A stretch of 64,000 nt of DNA from the NCBI GenBank assembly GCA_035048485.1, contig CM068586.1, positions 27,980,349-28,044,348 of the forward strand. Direction: 5' to 3'. The position numbers and the translations under genes are program-made. The notes beneath the pieces are model-generated. The model saw nothing but the letters and a program-made list of their open reading frames with translations, made no database searches and was not told the origin of the DNA. Within the stretch, counting starts at the first letter, position 1; each line of letters begins with the position of its first letter. This DNA comes from Pteria penguin. Lineage: Eukaryota > Mollusca > Bivalvia > Pterioida > Pteriidae. Below are positions 9,925-21,944 of the stretch, piece by piece.

Positions 9925-12460
9925 TAACAAGAGGCCCAAGTGGGCCTATATCGCTCACCTGAGTACCTAGATTATCAGTCATGCATGAAAGAAGAATTCA
10001 TTTATTTTTGCATTAATGTGACTAAGTCAACACAGATGTTGAAAATATGTCAAATTTTATTTCAGGCTAGAATAAAAAACAACACTTTTTTGCACATCCA
10101 TTCAGGTGATTTTGATATTAAGCATTTCCTTTGTCTCTGCAAGAAGTAATTCAGGGCAACAAGTTAGTCATTTTCTTTAGGTGGGGCCTTTTGTTGACTG
10201 ATTTCAAGTCTGGGTCATGAACAACAATTGTTTCAAATATTGTCCAGATCTAACTTAAAATTGCCTAATTTCATATGTTGAGTGTTGAGAAACATCTAAA
10301 AACTTATTTAGATGTGTAAAGAAATGAAAAAAACATTTTGACCACAGCTGGATTTGAACCGCTACTCTCCATATTTCAATTACCAAGTGGTATATGTACT
10401 ATTGTGAGAACTGCTTTTTAGACATGGTGGCATTATCTGTTAACCAATTTGGATGAAATTTACCAAATTGATAGAGGACTTTTAGTACTTCATGTATTCC
10501 ATGTTTCATTAAAATCTTTTATGTGGTATAACAGCAGAAGTGAAAAATGTGATTGAATTGTTCCTATACACCCTCATTTGGAAGTCTTAAAAAATTCATA
10601 GAAAATCCAAAAATTGAGATATTGACAAAATTCTTTCAAAGTAACAACCCTTACCATAATTATGATCACAATAGTCCATAAGAAATCATCATTATCAATT
10701 AACTAGGAAATATGACACTTTTTTCTGCATTGAATCACCAAGTCCAAAGAAATGTTGAAAAAAATTCTAAAATTTGATTTGGAAGGGAACCAAAATGACA
10801 ATACATCTTCACTCATCCCTCTAGATCATTTCTATGCATTCTGTTTGTCTCTGTATACAGCCCGTATGAAAAAGAATATTGTTAAACCAGGGAACTCTTT
10901 TGTGACCTACTCTTGACTATGGTGGCGCCACCTGTAAAGAGGTCTGGACAAAAACAACAGAATTTGAAGAGGATCATAAGTGACTTATTTCTACCAAGAT
11001 TTATTAAAATCCTTCAAACAGTTTTGTAGAAAAAGTTGAAAATGTGAAAAATGGCCAAACTCCCCCCCGCTTTTTTTTTTGGAAGTCTTAAACGTAAAAT
11101 TCATAATTTCATATGTTGAGTGTTGAGAAACATCTAAAAACTTATTTAGATGTGTAAAAAAAAAAAAAAATTTTTTTGACCACAGCTGGATTTGAACCGC
11201 TACTCTCCATATTTCAATTACCAAGTGGTATATGTACCATTGTGAGACCTACTTTTAGACATGGTGGCATTATCTGTTAACCAATTTGGATGATCCACAC
11301 AAAAAACAAAACCTTTGAAAAGGACTATGAGTACTTGCATCCTACCCAGTTTTATCACAATCCTTCAAGTTGTTCTGTAGATCAAGTTGAAGATATGAAA
11401 AATTGTCCCCCCCCCCCCCCTTTTCTTGGAAGTCTTAAAAAATTCATAAAAAATTCAAAAATCGAGATATTGAAAAAATTCCTTCGCACCAGCATTCCTT
11501 ACCATAGAAATGATTAAATGAAACCAAATGAATGCATCAATGTTTACTAAAAGAAAATAATAACTCTTTAATGCATTAAAATAACAAAGTCCAAAATAAA
11601 AATGAAAAAACGTCAAAAATTTGATTTCGGAATGGAACCAAAAATATCAACACTTCTTCCCATATGCCTCTAAATCATTCCTATGCAGTCGGTTTGTCGC
11701 TGTATGCACCCGATCTGAATAAGAAGTTTGTCAAAGGAGGGTACCCTCTGTGACCTACTTTTGTCTGTGGTGGTGCCACCTGTTCATGGATCCTGACAAA
11801 GATTACCACATTTGTCGGGGACCTTGAGTTCTTGATGCATGCCAAGTTTCATTGAATTCCAGCAAGTGGTTCCGAAGAAAAAGTTCAAACTGTGAAATGT
11901 TTACAACCAATTATCCCACCCCCCTTTTTCTTGAAAGTCTTAAAAATTTCATAAAAAATCCAAAACATAAAATATTGAAAAATTTTCTTCGCAGTAGTAT
12001 TTCTTACCATCAAAATGATCAAATTAAACCAAATTAATGCATCAATGTTTACTAAAAGAAAAAAATACCTCTTTTCTGCATTAAAACTACCAAGTACAAA
12101 AAAACGTCAAAAATTTGATTTCGGAACGGAACCAAAAATAATAACACTTCTTCACACATCCCTCTAGATCATTCCTATGCATTCGGTTTGTCTCTGTATG
12201 CCCCCGATCTGAAGAAGAAGTTTGTCAAAGGAGGGTACCCTCTTTGACCTACTTTTGCCTGTGGTGGCGCCACCTGTTAATGAATCCGGACGAAAAACAA
12301 CAACACTTGTAGGGGACCATGAGTACTACATGCTTATCAAGTTTCATCAAATTCTGTTCAGTGGTTCTGGAGAAGAAGTCGAAAATGTGAAAAGTTAACG
12401 ACGGACGGACGACGATTGATCACAATAGCTCACTTGAGCCTTTGGCTCAGGTGAGCTAAA
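9925..12460. mobile_element. 2.5-kb non-coding element with GCTCACCTGAG / CTCAGGTGAGC ends
   Basis: The element opens CAAGAGGCCCAAGTGGGCC then TATCGCTCACCTGAG and closes CTTTGGCTCAGGTGAGCTAA, so the ends are inverted copies of a GCTCACCTGAG motif. Inside are two or more related modules of about 800 bp, each with a C-tract (about 11050, 11407, 11920), TTGGAAGTCTTAAAAAATTC and GGTGGTGCCACCTG palindromes. A tRNA-like B box on the minus strand (GGTTCAAATCC) occurs at about 10352 and 11189. No coding capacity is seen. A deletion derivative lies at 25548-26612. Confidence 0.7.
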
Positions 12461-13270
12461 AATGAAATACAATTAGATACAAAACATAAAACATATTTTA
12501 ACAATCTATTTAGATGTTGTTTTTGCATAATTAATTCTGCTTGAAACATTTATATTTATCACAAAAATTGTAACAAAGTTTTATAAAGAAAGGGTTCTCA
12601 GTATCGTTAGATCTTCTTCCTGTATCGTGTATCTTATCATTGCCTATCGTAGTATATCATTATATCCCTAAATGACATAATCACTGTTGAAAATCTACTA
12701 TACACAATTCTAAAGTTCAACATTGAAATATACCAATGCAGGGATGAATTTCAAAAGAGTAAACACCTAAGGTTAAATTAGTTAATATGCTTTACTGAAA
12801 ACAACCTCAAAAATAAAGCACCATTGAATGGCACATACATTCTGTGATACACCCGCACTTCATTATCTTAGGTGTCATACAAACTAGAACTAAATATCTA
12901 ATCTAATTGTGATAAATGTAGATGACATTTGATACTGATAAAATAGTTCAGTTTTCTTCTTCAGTTGCCTGTAGGTTAATTGATTTTCTTCCCGCTTGGG
13001 ATGCAACGATACGGATATCTCACGATACGAACTTATCACGATGTAGGGCTCACGATACGATATGTGCCGCAATATTACATTAAACTGTTTCAAACGTCAT
13101 TACATGTCAAAGGCTTACATAAAAGACCAAAGAAATACATCTTGTTTCGTAAACATTTGAATCGTAGTTCAAGCAAATTATAGTACTTATAAATAACAAA
13201 AAAAAAAACCTGAATTATTTGGAGTCCAGTAATGAATTTTAATTTCTCAGGACAATTATTGTTTGCAATA
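12461..13270. other. No gene; scattered GATACG-type repeat remnants
   Basis: Degenerate TATCGT/ATACGA units occur at 12600-12660 and 13005-13070. Nothing else was recognised. Confidence 0.5.
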
Positions 13271-13277
13271 AACAGTG

Positions 13278-13385
13278 CAATCTGATTAAAACCGTATCTT
13301 TATTCCGCTTCTCTATTTGTCCCATTGCGGATAAGCTATGGGACAAATAGAGAAGCGGAATAAAGATACGGTTTTAATCAGATTG
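13278..13385. mobile_element. MITE of MULE type, minimal perfect hairpin copy
   Basis: Two 48-bp arms (13278-13325 and 13338-13385) beginning CAATCTGATTAAAACCG are perfect inverted complements around a 12-bp spacer. A 9-bp target duplication TAAACAGTG flanks it (13269-13277 and 13386-13394). Long TIRs with a 9-bp duplication point to Mutator-like transposase. Related copies lie at 39054-39429 and, less intact, 55629-56472. Confidence 0.85.
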
Positions 13386-13579
13386 TAAACAGTGTCATTT
13401 TGTTATAAATTCTAACTTTCGAAACGAATCGAAAAAGAACGATACGGATACTATGTCACTCCGTAAATCGAATTGTCACTAAAGATCGGGATGAATCGAG
13501 AATCACGGTGAATCGTTTCACCCCCTACTTCGTGCATCTATTATCTCCCATGCTGAACATCCCCTATTCCTTTCATAAA

Positions 13580-14250
13580 TGCACCGACTACAATTGTATT
13601 AAATTTTGAAAAAATAAGAAAACTCCTGTTCAATATGCATATTTTTACAATGCGATCTTTCTTTGTACCAAGTTTTATCAAAATCCACAAAAAGGTTTAG
13701 GAAGAGTTGCAAGACAAGGTATAATACATAAAAATAAATCCAAGAGTCATAGCTCCTGTAAATTTTTTAGCATTACTCTTCCAATATGCACATCTTCGTA
13801 TGATGTTTTTTCAGTGTACCATGTTTCATCTAAATCCTCTAAAGTGTTTAAGGAGAGTTGCGAAGACAATATATTTGCATAGAAAAATCTAAGAAACTCC
13901 AAGTCCAAGGGACATAACTCTTGTTCTTTTTTTTTCTTTTTGGACAGAATTCCCCTTCCAATATGCACATCTTCAAAGAGTTATCTTTCTTTGTACTAAG
14001 TTTCATCAAAATCCCCATAAAGGTTTAAGAGGAGTTGCAAAGACCAAGTATTTTCAGAAAATCGAAGTCCAAGGGACATAATTAGAAAAATGTTTTTGAA
14101 CAGTGTTCCCCTACAAATGTGCACATCTTCATATGATGTTCTTTCATTGTACCACTTTTCATAAAATCCCCCAAGGGTTTAGGAGTTGCGAAGACTATAG
14201 GTGGGACAGACGGATGACAGCGGTATAGCATATGTGGGGGTATAAAAAGC
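13580..14250. repeat. Tandem repeat, about 150-bp units
   Basis: Four to five units share TTCCAATATGCACATCTTC, GTACCATGTTTCATC and TTTAGGAGGAGTTGCGAAGAC-like segments and end with GACAGACGGATGACAGC. A lone relative lies at 34730-34880. Confidence 0.75.
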
Positions 14251-14694
14251 AGTCAGAATGAATTAGAGAGCAAATTCAGTTCAAAATCTATATAAACTCT
14301 CTGGTGTTCCTAAACAACTTTCTGAAAGCTTATGGTCATAGCTGCAATACTGAAGCAATTTACATGTAACCAACATTCCATTTGTCACTTCATTTTTAAC
14401 AATATAATCTGAGATAATTTTATCAGACGAGTTTAACATTATAAATCAAATTTTAGGAAACCGACTTTACCATATTTTCACTCCAAGTACAGATGCTGCA
14501 AACTTGAACTTCAGACCTCAAAATTAACAGGCACCTATCTCTTATCACAAATGTCTTTTTTTAAATTAATTCCTTTCTGGGAAAGGTGGTGATTTATGAC
14601 TATTTAGGTAACTTACTATGAAGAATAAAACAAAATATTTTCCTACTGATATAACAATAACACGACAGTAAAGGTTATCCATTTCTCCTGTGCC

Positions 14695-14735
14695 TGTTTT
14701 CCAGGAGATTGGGAATCGAACCCAATCCTTTACCG
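14695..14735 (-). repeat. Isolated tRNA-like T-arm (SINE remnant)
   Basis: The minus strand carries GATTGGGTTCGATTCCCAATC, a complete pol III B box within a T-stem. No matching A box or acceptor stem is found, so this is a remnant, not a tRNA gene. Confidence 0.5.
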
Positions 14736-15002
14736 ACAATGAAATGATGAAATTTGGTTTTGAAAGAAAAATCTCAAACACTTCTTACCAAGTCAGTTCG
14801 ATAATTTTGCCACTCTAAAAATGCATGGAGTCAAAAAATAGAGACCCCAAGTTCTGTCAACCAAATTGAAGTTCAGCTAGTGAAAATCAAACTATTAGAC
14901 TTTGCAACATCAGGAAATTACTAGTACAAATAATGATGAGTTTTGGTAATTTTATAGTAACAATATCTTACCAATTCAATTTAATCTTTTCATGGCTTTA
15001 GA

Positions 15003-15076
15003 GTCGTTATCAGAGACAGATATGAATCATGTTAGTATCATATGTCCCTATCTGTACATCCTCATCATCTAACGAC
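15003..15076 (-). ncRNA. SNORD74: Box C/D snoRNA, SNORD74-like
   Basis: Minus strand: terminal stem GTCGTTA / TAACGAC encloses C box ATGATGA and D box CTGA. The segment ACAGATAGGGACAT lies before a D'-like ATGA and resembles the human U74 guide (GGTAGGGACATCTGA), which directs 2'-O-methylation of an adenosine in 28S rRNA (A3820 in legacy human numbering, from memory). The guide has a U-A position where human has C-G, as expected if the mollusc 28S reads TGTCCCTATC. It is the last snoRNA in the proposed host. Confidence 0.8.
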
Positions 15077-15715
15077 TTCAATATTACAAATCTCAACTCC
15101 TTGTCTGGTTTTAAAAGGGAAAGAGACCAGACTCAGCTGTAGTGCAGGTCACCAAGGAGATGTACAATAAAACTTGGTAACAGGTAATACAATACATGCA
15201 TTGACATTACAAAAATATTGGTTTACTGACTTAGACGGTCAATCTAGTAAAAACAAACGGTACTCAATTGGTGTGGTTAAAAAGGTTAGTGTTACAACAG
15301 TGTGGCTGCAGATGGATAAATTACCCAGATTTTTTTCTGAAGAGACCTCCCCCCCCCCCCCCCCCCAACAAAAACCCCCATAACCAAAAAAAAAAAAAAA
15401 AACAAAACAAAACAAAACCACCAAAAAATCCAAATACAAAATACAATCAGTATGTTTAATGGATAGATTTCCATCTGTTAAATTGATTTAAACTATCAAA
15501 GATTATTCTTTCTATATGTATATAATTAGTTTCATTTTGTTAACAGTGTAATCTTTCTTGATCATTGAGAGCTTAGGATTTATATCTCCCATTATACGAT
15601 TAAACCTTTTAAGCATATCGGTACCTTTCAGTGATCACTAACAAACAATTTTCTTATTCTCATTTACGACTTTATCAGTACAGGGTTATATTTAATCAAG
15701 GATCAGATTTGTCAA

Positions 15716-15787
15716 TTACATCAGCTTAATTAAATCTGTCATTCATAACACTCAGTGAGAGAGTTCAATAGTTTGCATCAGTTGTAA
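15716..15787 (-). ncRNA. SNORD81: Box C/D snoRNA, SNORD81-like
   Basis: Minus strand: stem TTACA / TGTAA, C-box position CTGATGC (divergent from RUGAUGA), then the guide TATTGAACTCTCTCACTGA ending in a canonical D' box, and a final CTGA before the stem. The guide matches the human U81 guide (TTGAACTCTCTCACTGA), which targets 28S rRNA (A391, legacy numbering from memory). The divergent C box lowers certainty about function but not identity. Confidence 0.78.
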
Positions 15788-16161
15788 GAAACAAATCTGA
15801 ATATAAACTATGCATAAAAGTGTGAACAGTACTTGCTAAAGATGAATCAGAAACATCTAAAACAATTATTTAACAATTAAAATGTGAGATAAAGTGAATG
15901 TTAAGTCAACTAATTTTGTCCGTAATTTTCATTGAAATTGCTTTGTTAGACATCCATATCTACAACTTCTTTCTTCAAGAAGTAACAAACAGACGAGTGC
16001 AAGGACAGTAAAATGTGTTTGTGAAATACATTTACAGTGCTAAAAATACTGCTACTAATCCAAGTAATTAACATCCAGAGACTCCTACACATATTTAGAA
16101 TTAAAAATGTTACCAAAACTTTACACTTTCTTTGGCTATGGTGTTTATTTTCTAGCAGTTT

Positions 16162-16226
16162 CTACATCAGTTATCCGCAGCTATGTCGTCAATACGATCA
16201 GAAAAGCTTTAAAACATCATTTGTAG
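16162..16226 (-). ncRNA. Box C/D snoRNA candidate, unassigned
   Basis: Minus strand: stem CTACA / TGTAG, C box AATGATGT (last base differs from consensus), D' box CTGA after GTTTTAAAGCTTTT, and D box CTGA after the possible guide ACATAGCTGCGGATAA. About 65 nt, and it lies in the snoRNA series. I do not recognise a vertebrate counterpart. Confidence 0.6.
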
Positions 16227-16900
16227 AAACATCTTCTACTTAAATCACAAAGTACATGTAGTTATGATGAGAGATATACGCATGAATCCTTTCAAAGCCA
16301 ACAAAATATAATAGCATTATAACTTGATGGATTACAGTGTCGATTTCATGTATTACCCCACTATCCTCATTACAAATACTGTTGACAAATCTGGCAACGA
16401 TCAGTCCTTAAACTGAAGTTGCATTATGTTAACCACTTGTCAAGTAAAATTATTTTGGCTGCAAGTTTTTCTCTTCTTTGCATCGTGAATAAACTACATT
16501 GAAATTTTACCCAGTACCTGTACACACCAATGAGCCAGCAAAATACATTTATTTGTTAAAACTTCTTCATCTCACATCTTTATTTCCTTAATAATAATAT
16601 AAACCTGTCTTTAAAAACAGATCTACTGATAATCTTGCTAATATACCAGCTATCAAGTCGGCTTTTACAATTTGTCATCACAGTTGTGGGAAAACAGCCT
16701 TCCAACATTTTTTATCTACGTAGGTTGTACAAATATATCTTTACTCTGTTTATGATCTATAGGAGCTGCAACACTTCCAAGTTTCAAGTTCCATAAATGC
16801 AAAAACTCTACTAATGATGCAAGAAGCTTTAAAATCAGTTTCAAGTATTTTAAAACAGAGAACACTTTGCCATAATACTATCATCTCATGATAGTAAGCA

Positions 16901-16991
16901 CCTGTATCAGTTGTCAAGTTAAGCTGTGTATATTCATAGTGAGAATCACTCCAATAAGGGGTGTCAAAAAGCTTAAGTCATCATCTACAGG
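16901..16991 (-). ncRNA. Box C/D snoRNA, unassigned family X, copy 1
   Basis: Minus strand: stem CCTGTA / TACAGG, C box ATGATGA, D box CTGA. The core TGACACCCCTTATTGGAGTG is the part conserved in all four copies, while the sequence next to the D box differs between copies. That suggests the functional antisense or structural element is internal. Confidence 0.8.
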
Positions 16992-17309
16992 GCTTTAAAA
17001 GTACACTTTTTAAAATAATTTGTGGCAATATTTAAAATTTTGCTTGACAGTTGAAAAACCGATGTATACATAGTGAATGAATTTGTGTTTCACCAAACAG
17101 TAAAACACAGACATGATTTTGATCAGCGATGACAAAAAGCTGACTGATTTCAGAAAAGCTGATTCTGTAAAAACCCTTTAACAAAAGTACAATTTTATAT
17201 ATTTCCAACTAAATTCAGAACATTCTGAGAAAATTTTCTTGCAACAAAAAAGCTGAAATCAGTTTTAAAGCTGTTCAGAATCATACCTGAAAACAGTGAA
17301 ATATATGAT

Positions 17310-17341
17310 GGTATTGAAATTAAAAAAAAAAAAAAAAAAAA
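17310..17341. repeat. Poly-A tract
   Basis: A run of about 22 A residues inside the host unit, possibly the tail of a decayed retroelement. Confidence 0.6.
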
Positions 17342-18100
17342 ATAAAATAAAAAGCCAAGGAAATAGCCAAGATTTGAGGTGAAGGAAACAGATTACAGAT
17401 CATTGTTTATTAAGAGTGACTAGACAGAGATCAGAAGTCACAGATGCTTCAGCATGACTCTTCTGTTTGGCCAACAAAAGTTCACTTTTACTCCATCAAC
17501 ATGTCACTTAAGATGATGTTTTCAGTGTAAAGGTTTCTAGCGAAAACATTTTTACTTTGATTACATCAAACTTGTTTCACGTTAAATAATAACTTGCATA
17601 AAATTGATTTACATTAGGCAAAAGAAAAGGATGGAATTCTAAAGAGATTAATAAAATACCTTTGTATCTAGTTGTATCTCATTTCCAGTTCAAGATATGG
17701 TCAGAAACTACTTTGGATACTTCATGAAAGCAATGCAGTAAATTACAAACCCGATTTCTTGATAAAAACATGACATCATGAATGTATGTCATACTATACA
17801 TCTCCAAACTAATAGTCATGTATGTAGCACTATGGTAGTGACAGATACATGTATAGAGATCATACTTGTAGTCATGTTAAATCATACAAGTTTCAAGTCT
17901 TGCTTCAGAATTTTCATTATTAAAATGTTTTATGCCATTACTATAGTAGGAAACAGAGAAATTCTAGATTTCCAAAATTAAATGTTAAATTTCTGAGAAA
18001 AAAAGTGGGGATGGCTGTCAAAATATTGAGTTGATCTGTTTAACAGATACAAGACACACGGCATGTTTTTGATTTGATTTCATAGGGGATAAAACACAGA

Positions 18101-18197
18101 AATCTGTATCAGTTCTCCAAGGTTAAGCTTTGTATATTCATTGTGAGAATTCACTCCAATAAGGGGTGTCAAAAGCTTTTGTCATCATCTACAGATT
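18101..18197 (-). ncRNA. Box C/D snoRNA, unassigned family X, copy 2
   Basis: Minus strand: stem AATCTGTA / TACAGATT (8 bp), C box ATGATGA, D box CTGA, and the same ACACCCCTTATTGGAGTGAA core. Compared with copy 1 the terminal stem has changed on both sides and still pairs, which supports selection on the RNA fold. Confidence 0.85.
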
Positions 18198-18847
18198 TCA
18201 TACGTTTAAAATTAATTTTCATGTTCATGTATTGCAAAATGTGGTAAAGTTTGCTGGAGGTTGTAGTAACTTTGGTACCATCATCCTTGCTCTTCTCTAG
18301 TTATCTCGAAATGAATCAACAGAAATCATGTTCTTGACTTCCAACCTTCTAAAAAGGTTTATTCCAATCAAGTATCAGTATCTTTTAATGAAATACAGTA
18401 TGAAGAAAATATGGACCAGAATGGATAGGTCACTGAAAGTAAAATCTATTTTTGGTGAAAATCAAGGCATACCACCTTGTCATATGGATTGCCTTTTAAC
18501 TATGAACTTGTTCAGTGTTCTGAAAATGTGCAGAGGTCTGTCAGACACTGGGACTAACACATTTGCAGATTTTGTCACACCCACTGAAGTTCTGTCATCG
18601 GGTTAAGGTCATGTTTGTTTCTGAATTTCAACATAAGCTGGTTTTCATGCATCAATAATAGAACTTTTCTGGCTTTGCTCTCATCTGGATTTACCTTTGC
18701 TCTCATTTGGATTTACATGTACCTTTGCTTTTTCGTTATTCAATTGATGCATGTAGAAATTGTGGGCCTGAAAACCTTACTAAGACAACAGGATGAATTA
18801 TACTACCGGTACTCCAAGCTTTATAAAGCACATAATTTATAAATTAA

Positions 18848-18949
18848 AATCTGTATCAGTTCTCCAAGGTTAAGCTTATACATGTATATTCATTGTGAGA
18901 ATTCACTCCAATAAGGGGTGTCAAAAGCTTTTGTCATCATCTACAGATT
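18848..18949 (-). ncRNA. Box C/D snoRNA, unassigned family X, copy 3
   Basis: Nearly identical to copy 2, with the same 8-bp stem, C and D boxes and core, plus a few extra bases (ATACATG-like) in the 3' half. It lies about 750 bp from copy 2. Confidence 0.85.
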
Positions 18950-19195
18950 TCATACCTTCTAAATTTATATTGGTTTCAGTTAACACAAGAAAATGAATTC
19001 TGCATAAATGTCAATTTCAGCTTTATATCTTTAAATCTTAACAAATCATGAAAAAGAATATATATATATAAATACATTTTCAGTTCATTCAGTGATTTCT
19101 GATCAACAGTTCAAAATGAAAGCAACGAAAATTTGGTAGAAAATCCCAAAATTTCCATTTCTCTTTTTATGTTAGTTTTGTTTACTCAACACCAG

Positions 19196-19370
19196 TCTTT
19201 TATTGACATCTTACGGCCTTTCATTTTCATGTATACGATGACATTTACCTGATGCATTGCATAAAAATCTATACAATTGATCTGACCTACCTGAAGCAGT
19301 GATTGATCTTTTTCATGTCAAGTCTATCTAGATCGCAAGCCATGCACCTCATCCACTGGGTTTAAAACTG
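19196..19370 (-). repeat. SINE family A, old copy
   Basis: Degenerate match to the SINE at 62205-62473: the TGATGACATTTACCTGATGC and CCTACCTGAAGCAGTGA segments are recognisable. It inserted between family X copies 3 and 4. Confidence 0.55.
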
Positions 19371-19750
19371 TAATCTAGAGATTTTCACAAAACACTGAGG
19401 CTAACAGAAAGCAGTCAATATTCAAGTTTAAAAAAAAAAAAAGATTTAAGGTAAATCAAAGCTTCAAGGTTAAAATTTTTGGCCTGAACAAAATAGTAAA
19501 TATTAGAGGGATTACACAAGTGAAAACAAAAGTTGTACCTCTTACTGTTTACAATTTATCACTGATGTTACATGTTTGCTGGACAGACCAAAAACAACAA
19601 GGCCCTGAAAATTGCCGATTAAGTCTCTTCAAACTTGCCTTTGCGGTCGCTTACTAATTAGTTACCTACAAAAGAAATGTATTTGTGTTACTTAAAATGT
19701 AAAGATATATTATCTGTTTACTATCCTTTTATGGTACATGTTGTACGATG

Positions 19751-19838
19751 ACCTGTATCAGATCTTCAAAGCTGTGTATATTCATTGTGAATTCACTCCA
19801 ATAAGGGGTGTCAAAAGCTTAAGTCATCATTTACAGGT
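19751..19838 (-). ncRNA. Box C/D snoRNA, unassigned family X, copy 4
   Basis: Minus strand: stem ACCTGTA / TACAGGT, C box ATGATGA, D box CTGA and the ACACCCCTTATTGGAGTGAA core. This is the first of the four in transcription order and slightly shorter than the others. Confidence 0.83.
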
Positions 19839-20599
19839 TGTAAAAGCAATATTAACTGCAACTTGAACCATCACACGTCAAATACTATGGTTTGGCACAA
19901 ACTGATTATTTGGGGTTGCAATAAAAGAAAGAGTTGCAATGCATTTTGTATTGCACAATAACAACTCCCTCAGATTTGGGGGTTAGCATAAATCAATTGA
20001 TTAAAAGATTTCCATTCATTTGCACTGAAACTACACATTTTTCTTCAGATAAAAGATAATTTATGTTGATGCTATAGAAAAAAAAAAAAAAAAAAAAACC
20101 CCAAACCCCAGTGACAGTAAAGCTAGTTTAGTTTTTTTGTTCAGCAATATCAATTTTTATGATACCTATTCTGGAATCTTAATATCAAACACAAAAATAG
20201 TCTAAGATTTTATATACAATTGCTGTATCTGAATTCCAAACATTACTCTATTTTTAAATATTGAATTTTCTGTACAAATGTAAACTTTAAGAGGCAGACC
20301 ATATGTCATTCTCTGAGAAGTGTTCACCATTTGCTGGTTTCTGTAGCATTCTGCCCTTCCTGATTAGCCCATGGGAGGTAGGCCAGCCGTACACAAGAAT
20401 GCTGTTTACATTATACAATGTATACATTGCTAGGAATCTGGAATAAGTGCTTATTTCAGTGTAATATTGTATTTCAAATGTTTTTAATTGTAATTTAATA
20501 TTTTCTTTTTTTTTCAGCAACAAATTTGAAACATGCAATAATTTATCCGAAGATATATCACTGGTATAAGTGTAATGGATGTCCAATTTACAAGCACAT

Positions 20600-21845
20600 T
20601 TTGAGGTATACTCAATGAAAATGTCGTTTTACCCACCGTGTCTACTGTGACCTTGACCTTTGTTCAACATCAAGACACACCCTTGGATCCTAAGCAACTA
20701 TTCTGTGAAATATTGAAATAAGCTCACTGGGGAAAAAGTGATGGCCCGGACAAAGTTATACCAATTGTGTCTGTGACCTTGACCTTTGACTGTAGTTCAA
20801 GGTCATGACAAACCCTTGGATCCTAAGCAACAAGACTGTGAAATATGATTGAAATCCGTGCACAGGGTGAGAAGTTATGGACCAGACAATGTTTTACTTA
20901 TTGTCTATTATGACCTTGACCTTTGACCTTGGTTCAAGGACACAACACACCGTTGGATCCTAAGCAACAATGTGAAATATTGAAATTAATACACAAGAAG
21001 TTCTGGCCCGGACAAGGTTTTACTTGCTGTGTCTATCATGACCTTGACCCCTGACCTTGTTCAAGGTCATGACACACCCTTTGATCCTAAGCAACAATTT
21101 TGTAAAATACTATTGAAATCTGTGCACAGGGTGAGCAATCATGGCTTGGACAGTTTTACTTATTGTGTCTATTATGACCTTGACCCATGACCTTGGTGCA
21201 GGGTCATTACACACCCTTGGATCTTCAGCAACAATTCTGTGAAATATTATTGAACTTTGCGCACAGGGGAAGGAGTTATGGCCCAGACAAGGTTTTAATG
21301 ATTGTGTCTATTTTGACCTTGACCTTTTGACCTTGGTTCAATGTAATTTCACACCCTTGGATCCCAAGCAACAATTCTGTGAAATATCATCATAATCTAT
21401 CCTCCAATAAAAAGATATGTCCGGGACAGGATTTTAACAATCTAGTCCACAGTGACCTTGATAAGGTCATGACACACCCTTGGGTCAGGGCAACAATCCT
21501 GTGAAATCTTATCTAAATCCATCTACCCAATAGAAATATATGGCCCAGACATGATTTTCACAACCAAGTTCAGTGACCTTGACCTGACCTTGGGTCAAGG
21601 TCATGACACACCCTTGAGTCATGGGCAACAATCCTGTGAAATATCTAAATCCATCAACACAACAAAAAGATATGGCCCGGACACTGTTTTAACAACCTGT
21701 GACCTTGACCTTTGACTTATGACCTCGGGTAAGGTCATGACACACCCTTGGGTCATGGACAACAATATTGTGAAATATCATCTTAAGATCCATCCACCCA
21801 ATAAAAAGATATGGCCTGGACAAATCGGGACGGACAGACAGACCA
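20600..21845 (+). repeat. Tandem array of about 130-bp units rich in TGACCT
   Basis: Nine to ten units share TGACCTTGACCTTTGACCTT, GGTCATGACACACCCTTGG, AGCAACAATTCTGTGAAATA and GTTATGGCCCGGACA, ending in GACGGACAGACAGACC. Opposite-orientation relatives lie at 44560-45150. The array carries dozens of AGGTCA half-sites on the minus strand. Confidence 0.88.
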
Positions 21846-21944
21846 AATCCTCTCTGTCTATACCAACTTTCAATGGGAAAAACCTATTTGTCTATGCCAT
21901 TTTTACATTTAAATATAATTTTGGATAATAAAAGATCTGCACAC

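Noticed and set aside
16672..16690. TCATCAC resembling a C box
   Set aside because: No D box and no terminal stem.
18328..18842. Open frames of 75-92 codons between snoRNAs
   Set aside because: Plus-strand, without domains, AT-rich and antisense to the snoRNA series; treated as chance frames.
20600..21845. CRISPR-like regular repeats
   Set aside because: Units are about 130 bp and diverged, without unique spacers, in a eukaryotic genome.
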